In this document: piece after piece, positions 59,437 through 64,000 of the stretch
How the letters are laid out: the number at the start of each line of letters is the position of its first letter
How positions within the stretch are numbered: the stretch's first letter is position 1
Source: Herminiimonas arsenitoxidans
Lineage (GTDB): Bacteria > Pseudomonadota > Gammaproteobacteria > Burkholderiales > Burkholderiaceae_D
Assembly (NCBI RefSeq): GCF_900130075.1
Contig: NZ_LT671418.1
Coordinates: 2,728,001 to 2,792,000, forward strand
DNA length: 64,000 bases
Direction of reading: 5' to 3'
Notes under the pieces: generated by a model
The model's input: only the letters and a program-made list of their open reading frames with translations
The model's database searches: none
What the model was told of the DNA's origin: nothing
Position numbers and translations under genes: made by a program

Positions 59437-59970
59437 ATGTCTCGTGTAGGTAAAATGCCGATTGCACTGCCTAGTGGCGCGGAAGCGACCATTACTGCAG
59501 CGCAAATCACAGTAAAAGGCCCGTTGGGTACTTTGTCCCAGTCATTGAATGGCTTGGTGCAGGTCGAAAACACTAACGGTACACTGAATTTTAAAGCCGC
59601 TAACGACAGCCGCGAAGCAAATGCGATGTCGGGTACATTGCGCGCATTGGTCAATAACATGGTCAATGGCGTAACTAAAGGCTTTGAAAAGAAATTGACG
59701 TTGGTTGGCGTTGGTTACCGTGCGGCAGCGCAAGGTGACAAGCTGAATCTTTCGTTGGGTTTCTCGCATCCTGTAGTACACCAAATGCCAGCCGGCGTGA
59801 AAGTGGAAACACCGACGCAAACCGAGATCCTGATCAAAGGCATCAACCGCCAGCAAGTTGGTCAAGTGGCTGCTGAAGTCCGCGCATACCGCAGTCCTGA
59901 GCCTTACAAAGGCAAAGGCGTTCGTTATTCGGACGAAGTGGTTGTGATTAAAGAAACCAAGAAGAAGTAA
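59437..59970 (+). CDS. rplF: 50S ribosomal protein L6
   Basis: 177 residues. [20 protein letters not shown] at the start and [20 protein letters not shown] at the end are family features. It lies next to the factor-binding site. AAGGAG is well placed before this ATG, so the longer frame from 59392 is ignored. Confidence 0.98.
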   Translation: MSRVGKMPIALPSGAEATITAAQITVKGPLGTLSQSLNGLVQVENTNGTLNFKAANDSREANAMSGTLRALVNNMVNGVTKGFEKKLTLVGVGYRAAAQGDKLNLSLGFSHPVVHQMPAGVKVETPTQTEILIKGINRQQVGQVAAEVRAYRSPEPYKGKGVRYSDEVVVIKETKKK

Positions 59971-59979
59971 GGGTTGACG

Positions 59980-60342
59980 ATGGATAAGAAACAATCACGT
60001 CTGCGCCGCGGACGCCAAACTCGAGCAAAGATCGCTGAGTTAAAGGTGATTCGCCTGGCAGTGCATCGCACCAACTTGCACATCTACGCTAGCATCATCG
60101 GACCAGATGCCAAAATTTTGGCCTCAGCATCGACATTAGAAGCTGAAGTGCGCCAAGAGTTGGCTGGTCAGTCCGGTAAAGGTGGTAATACTGCCGCTGC
60201 TGCACTGGTAGGCAAGCGCGTTGCAGAAAAAGCACTGAAAGCAGGAATCGCCGAAGTTGCGTTCGATCGCTCCGGTTTCCGTTATCACGGCCGCGTCAAA
60301 GCAGTTGCTGAAGCTGCGCGTGAAGCTGGTCTGAAGTTCTAA
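59980..60342 (+). CDS. rplR: 50S ribosomal protein L18
   Basis: 120 residues. [20 protein letters not shown], then [16 protein letters not shown] and [20 protein letters not shown]. It binds 5S rRNA with L5. A TTG two codons upstream is unlikely to be the start. Confidence 0.97.
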   Translation: MDKKQSRLRRGRQTRAKIAELKVIRLAVHRTNLHIYASIIGPDAKILASASTLEAEVRQELAGQSGKGGNTAAAALVGKRVAEKALKAGIAEVAFDRSGFRYHGRVKAVAEAAREAGLKF

Positions 60343-60354
60343 GGAAGAATCGTC

Positions 60355-60873
60355 ATGGCAAAAATGCAATCCAAAATGCAAAGCGATAAGCCGGATGATG
60401 GCATGCGCGAAAAAATGATCGCGGTCAACCGTGTGACCAAAGTGGTCAAGGGTGGTCGTATCATGGGTTTCGCAGCATTGGCTGTAGTCGGTGATGGCGA
60501 TGGCCGCATCGGTATGGGCAAAGGCAAATCGAAAGAAGTGCCGGTCGCAGTGCAAAAAGCAATGGAAGAAGCGCGCCGCAAAATGATCAAAGTCACGTTG
60601 AAAAACGGTACTTTGCAACACATGGTAACCGGCAAGCACGGCGCGTCATCAGTTTTGATGCTGCCAGCTAAAGACGGTACTGGTGTGATTGCTGGCGGTC
60701 CAATGCGCGCAATTTTTGAAGTAATGGGTGTAACGAACGTTGTGGCGAAATCCACTGGTTCGACCAATCCTTACAACATGGTTCGTGCAACACTGGACGG
60801 CTTGGCAAAAATGAACACTGCTTCGGAAATTGCAGCTAAGCGCGGCAAGTCTGTTGAAGAAATTCTGGGCTAA
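60355..60873 (+). CDS. rpsE: 30S ribosomal protein S5
   Basis: 172 residues. [20 protein letters not shown] is the N-terminal dsRNA-binding-like domain with the loop tied to spectinomycin sensitivity (wild type by appearance). [20 protein letters not shown] lies in the C-terminal domain. AAGGAAGAA precedes the ATG. Confidence 0.98.
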   Translation: MAKMQSKMQSDKPDDGMREKMIAVNRVTKVVKGGRIMGFAALAVVGDGDGRIGMGKGKSKEVPVAVQKAMEEARRKMIKVTLKNGTLQHMVTGKHGASSVLMLPAKDGTGVIAGGPMRAIFEVMGVTNVVAKSTGSTNPYNMVRATLDGLAKMNTASEIAAKRGKSVEEILG

Positions 60874-60883
60874 GGTGAGCACA

Positions 60884-61063
60884 ATGGCAAAGACAGTTAA
60901 AGTTACATTGGTCAAAGGTTTGATCGGTACCCGCGAAACACATCGCGCTACCGTTCGCGGCCTGGGCTTGCGCGGTATCAACTCGGTATCCGAGTTGGAA
61001 GACACACCGGCAGTTCGCGGCATGATTAACAAAGTATCGTATCTCGTGAAAGTAGTGTCGTAA
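60884..61063 (+). CDS. rpmD: 50S ribosomal protein L30
   Basis: 59 residues, [20 protein letters not shown], then [20 protein letters not shown]. The longer frame from 60830 overlaps rpsE and is not used. Confidence 0.96.
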   Translation: MAKTVKVTLVKGLIGTRETHRATVRGLGLRGINSVSELEDTPAVRGMINKVSYLVKVVS

Positions 61064-61089
61064 GCCTCGGCTTGCGCACGGAGAAAATC

Positions 61090-61521
61090 ATGGAATTGAA
61101 TAGCATTCAACCAGCAGACGGCGCTAAGCACTACAAGCGACGCGTCGGCCGTGGTATCGGTTCCGGTCTGGGTAAGACATCGGGCCGTGGTCACAAAGGT
61201 CAAAAATCCCGTTCAGGCGGTTTCCATAAAGTCGGTTTCGAAGGCGGTCAAATGCCTTTGCAACGTCGTTTGCCTAAGCGTGGTTTCAAATCGCTGGCAA
61301 CGCCATACAAAGCAGAAGTTCGCTTGTCCGATCTGGAAGCATTGCCAGTGACGGAAGTCGATATCCTGGCATTGAAACAAGCCGGCGTTATCGGTGAGCT
61401 CGCACGTGTTGTTCGCGTTATCTTGTCCGGTTCGATCACTAAAAAAGTGACGCTCAAAGGCTTGATCGCAACAAAAGGCGCAAAAGCAGCGATCGAAGCC
61501 GCTGGCGGTTCGGTTGCGTAA
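61090..61521 (+). CDS. rplO: 50S ribosomal protein L15
   Basis: 143 residues. The basic, Gly-rich N-terminal part [20 protein letters not shown] penetrates the 50S core, and [20 protein letters not shown] is conserved. It lies just before secY, as usual. Confidence 0.97.
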   Translation: MELNSIQPADGAKHYKRRVGRGIGSGLGKTSGRGHKGQKSRSGGFHKVGFEGGQMPLQRRLPKRGFKSLATPYKAEVRLSDLEALPVTEVDILALKQAGVIGELARVVRVILSGSITKKVTLKGLIATKGAKAAIEAAGGSVA

Positions 61522-61548
61522 GTTTGTAGTCTGATAACGGAGTAAACA

Positions 61549-62880
61549 TTGGCGACTACTCCTCAGCTTGCTAAGGGTGCGACAAGTGGATTTCCATGGG
61601 GTCGCCTCTGGTTCTTGCTCGGTGCATTGGTTGTATTTCGTATCGGTGCACACATTCCTGTCCCAGGAATTGATCCGGAACAGTTAGCGCAGTTGTTTAA
61701 GCAAAATCAAGGCGGTATCTTGGGCATGTTCAACATGTTCTCGGGTGGCGCGTTGTCCCGCTTTACGATTTTTGCGCTCGGTATCATGCCGTACATTTCT
61801 GCATCGATCATCATGCAATTAATGTCGGTAGTGTCTCCGCAGTTGGAAGCGTTGAAAAAAGAAGGCGAATCAGGCCGTCGTAAGATCACACAATACACAC
61901 GCTACGGCACGTTATTGTTGGCGACCTTTCAAGGTTTGGGTATCGCAGTGGCGCTGGAATCGCAAATTGGTCTGGTCATTGATCCAGGCATGGCGTTCCG
62001 CCTCACGACAGTCATTACGCTGGTAACCGGCACAATGTTCTTGATGTGGTTGGGTGAGCAGATTACCGAACGTGGTTTGGGTAACGGCATCTCGATCATC
62101 ATTTTCGCTGGTATCGCGGCAGGTTTGCCAAGTGCAGTTGCAGGTTTGTTTGAATTGGTTCGTACCGGTTCGATGAATGCACTGTCAGCAATTCTGATCT
62201 GTCTGGTGGTTGCTGCTGTAACGTATCTGGTTGTGTTCATTGAACGTGGCCAACGCAAGATCTTGGTGAACTATGCCAAGCGTCAAGTGGGTAACAAGAT
62301 TTACGGTGGTCAAAGCAGTCATTTGCCATTGAAGTTGAATATGGCTGGTGTGATTCCTCCGATTTTCGCTTCGTCGATTATTTTGTTCCCGGCGACGATT
62401 ACGAGCTGGTTCACATCGGGTGAAACGACAAGCAAGTTTGTCCTGTTCTTGAAGGATCTTGCAGCGTCGATGGCACCAGGTGAGCCGATTCATGCTTTGC
62501 TGTATGCTGCTGCGATTGTTTTCTTCTGCTTCTTCTATACCGCTTTGGTATTCAACAGCAAAGAGACAGCCGATAATTTGAAGAAGAGTGGTGCGTTTGT
62601 TCCAGGTATACGTCCTGGTGATCAAACCGCTCGGTATATTGATAAGATTTTGACTCGGTTGACATTGGCTGGCGCGGTCTATATTACGCTGGTGTGTTTG
62701 CTGCCTGAATTCTTGATCGCTCGTTGGAAGGTACCGTTCTACTTCGGTGGAACATCACTTCTGATTATTGTGGTGGTAACGATGGACTTCATGGCACAGG
62801 TGCAAAACTACGTGATGTCGCAGCAATATGAATCGTTGCTCCGCAAAGCGAATTTCAAGGGCGGGATTCCAACGCGCTAA
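61549..62880 (+). CDS. secY: Preprotein translocase subunit SecY
   Basis: 443 residues and about ten membrane helices forming the protein-conducting channel with SecE and Sec[16 protein letters not shown] is the plug-adjacent region, [12 protein letters not shown] and [15 protein letters not shown] are family motifs. The start is TTG at 61549 with CGGAG six to ten bases upstream; no ATG gives a complete N-terminus. All other spc genes have ATG, so the TTG may lower SecY output. Confidence 0.97.
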   Translation: MATTPQLAKGATSGFPWGRLWFLLGALVVFRIGAHIPVPGIDPEQLAQLFKQNQGGILGMFNMFSGGALSRFTIFALGIMPYISASIIMQLMSVVSPQLEALKKEGESGRRKITQYTRYGTLLLATFQGLGIAVALESQIGLVIDPGMAFRLTTVITLVTGTMFLMWLGEQITERGLGNGISIIIFAGIAAGLPSAVAGLFELVRTGSMNALSAILICLVVAAVTYLVVFIERGQRKILVNYAKRQVGNKIYGGQSSHLPLKLNMAGVIPPIFASSIILFPATITSWFTSGETTSKFVLFLKDLAASMAPGEPIHALLYAAAIVFFCFFYTALVFNSKETADNLKKSGAFVPGIRPGDQTARYIDKILTRLTLAGAVYITLVCLLPEFLIARWKVPFYFGGTSLLIIVVVTMDFMAQVQNYVMSQQYESLLRKANFKGGIPTR

Positions 62881-62904
62881 GCGCGAAGGAAAACGGGCAA
62901 ACGA

Positions 62905-63123
62905 ATGGCAAAAGACGACGTAATCCAAATGCAGGGGGAGATTCTAGAGAATCTTCCAAACGCAACATTTCGAGTTAAGTTGGAAAATGGGCACGTAGTG
63001 CTTGGTCATATTTCAGGAAAAATGCGCATGAACTATATTCGCATTTTGCCTGGCGACAAGGTGACGGTAGAATTGACACCTTATGACTTAAGTAGGGCAC
63101 GTATTGTGTTCCGTACTAAGTAA
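62905..63123 (+). CDS. infA: Translation initiation factor IF-1
   Basis: 72-residue OB-fold protein. [20 protein letters not shown] and [20 protein letters not shown] match the family. It binds the 30S A site at initiation. infA within the spc operon is the arrangement of Betaproteobacteria and Gram-positives, unlike E. coli. Confidence 0.97.
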   Translation: MAKDDVIQMQGEILENLPNATFRVKLENGHVVLGHISGKMRMNYIRILPGDKVTVELTPYDLSRARIVFRTK

Positions 63124-63163
63124 CTTTAAAAACGAATCAAGAACTGTAAGAAAGAGGGCAAAA

Positions 63164-63277
63164 ATGAAAGTGCTCGCATCAGTCAAGCGGATCTGCCGCA
63201 ACTGTAAGATCATCAAGCGCAAGGGCGTCGTTCGAGTAATTTGCATCGAACCGCGTCATAAGCAGCGCCAAGGTTAA
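63164..63277 (+). CDS. rpmJ: 50S ribosomal protein L36
   Basis: 37 residues: [20 protein letters not shown], then [17 protein letters not shown]. The zinc ribbon residues Cys11, Cys14, Cys27 and His32 are present, so this is the zinc-binding (C-plus) form. AGAGGGC precedes the ATG. It closes the spc group before rpsM. Confidence 0.97.
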   Translation: MKVLASVKRICRNCKIIKRKGVVRVICIEPRHKQRQG

Positions 63278-63305
63278 TTTAACGTTATTGATTGAGGAAT
63301 AACGA

Positions 63306-63671
63306 ATGGCACGTATCGCAGGGGTAAACGTACCCAACCATCAACATACTGTAATCGGTCTGACCGCTATTTATGGTATTGGCCGCCCACGTTCGCAAAA
63401 AATTTGCGACACAGCCGGTGTTCTGACCACTAAAAAGGTCAAAGATCTGGACGACAACGAGCTCGAAAAGCTGCGCGATGAGATTGCAAAATTCATCGTC
63501 GAAGGCGATCTGCGCCGCGAAATCTCGATGAACATCAAGCGCCTGATGGACTTGGGTTGCTATCGTGGTATGCGTCATCGCAAAGGTTTGCCTTGCCGTG
63601 GTCAGCGTACACGTACGAATGCACGTACTCGCAAGGGTCCGCGTAAAGCAGCACAATCGCTGAAGAAATAA
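63306..63671 (+). CDS. rpsM: 30S ribosomal protein S13
   Basis: 121 residues. [20 protein letters not shown], then [12 protein letters not shown] and [20 protein letters not shown]. It forms inter-subunit bridges at the 30S head. First gene of the alpha operon. Confidence 0.98.
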   Translation: MARIAGVNVPNHQHTVIGLTAIYGIGRPRSQKICDTAGVLTTKKVKDLDDNELEKLRDEIAKFIVEGDLRREISMNIKRLMDLGCYRGMRHRKGLPCRGQRTRTNARTRKGPRKAAQSLKK

Positions 63672-63716
63672 TTCAAGTAAGTAGTTCGATTAGACGTCGG
63701 ATTCAAGGAAAGAATA

Positions 63717-64000
63717 ATGGCAAAAGCACCTAATAACGCCGCAGCAGCACGTGTGCGTAAGAAAGTTAAAAAGAACGTTGCTGAAGGCATCGCGCACGTA
63801 CACGCGTCTTTCAACAACACCATCATCACGATCACAGATCGTCAAGGCAATGCGCTGTCATGGGCAACGTCTGGCGGTGCTGGCTTCAAGGGTTCGCGTA
63901 AATCGACTCCGTTTGCAGCGCAGGTTGCAGCAGAAGCAGCTGGCAAGGTCGCGATTGAATGTGGCATCAAGAATCTGGAAGTTCGCATCAAGGGCCCAGG
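63717..64000 (+). CDS. rpsK: 30S ribosomal protein S11 (3' end outside window)
   Basis: About 94 codons are present before the window ends. The start [20 protein letters not shown] is followed by [20 protein letters not shown] and [20 protein letters not shown], typical of S11. AAGGAAAGAA precedes the ATG. By the usual order rpsD, rpoA and rplQ should follow outside the window. Confidence 0.96.
   Translation, partial: MAKAPNNAAAARVRKKVKKNVAEGIAHVHASFNNTIITITDRQGNALSWATSGGAGFKGSRKSTPFAAQVAAEAAGKVAIECGIKNLEVRIKGP

Overview
The window is from a betaproteobacterium, most likely Burkholderiales and close to Oxalobacteraceae (Herminiimonas or Janthinobacterium type). This rests on the gene order tRNA-Tyr/Gly/Thr, tuf, tRNA-Trp, secE, nusG, rplKAJL, rpoBC, str, S10, spc; on a 1368-residue RpoB with the beta-type N-terminus; on infA lying in the spc operon; and on an S3 with a long Ala/Pro-rich tail. 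The genus is an inference. No phage, insertion sequence, CRISPR array or rRNA gene was seen.

Bases 1-28800 are a mosaic of metabolic, transport and regulatory genes. In order: a branched-chain-type ABC importer (livH partial, livM, livG, livF) joined to an XdhC-family gene; an AT-richer accessory patch (about 4.3-7.5 kb) with two probable broken small genes, a small P-loop kinase, a VOC protein and an Rrf2 regulator-methyltransferase pair; glmS; an Lrp/AsnC regulator; a DHA2 exporter divergent from a LysR regulator; glmU; a lipoprotein; an MmyB-type regulator divergent from a methyltransferase; ttcA-folB-folM; a MidA-like methyltransferase; two tandem DUF2905 membrane proteins; a CorC/HlyC-type CBS protein; a second DHA2 exporter; a membrane diguanylate cyclase; a receiver-TPR protein; an ArsC-family protein; and a class I glutamine amidotransferase-like hydrolase.

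Bases 28870-43220 hold the tRNA-tuf-secE-nusG-rpl-rpoBC block. It starts at a near-consensus promoter (TTGACA, 17 bp, TATAGT) and ends at a clear intrinsic terminator after rpoC. An unusually long hairpin sits in the 250-bp rpoB-rpoC spacer.

Bases 43220-46950 interrupt the transcription/translation cluster with an iron-acquisition pair: a Fur-box-preceded TonB-dependent haem receptor and a HemS/HmuS-like haem protein. The latter carries a Sec signal peptide, unlike its cytoplasmic relatives. This is the most distinctive feature of the window.

Bases 47000-64000 carry str (rpsL, rpsG, fusA, tuf), S10 (rpsJ to rpsQ) and spc (rplN to rpmJ), then the start of the alpha operon (rpsM, rpsK cut by the window end). 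The two tuf genes appear identical over the whole reading frame. Two internal promoters, before rplC and before rplN, share one architecture and the same CGGGCTTCG element after the -10 box.
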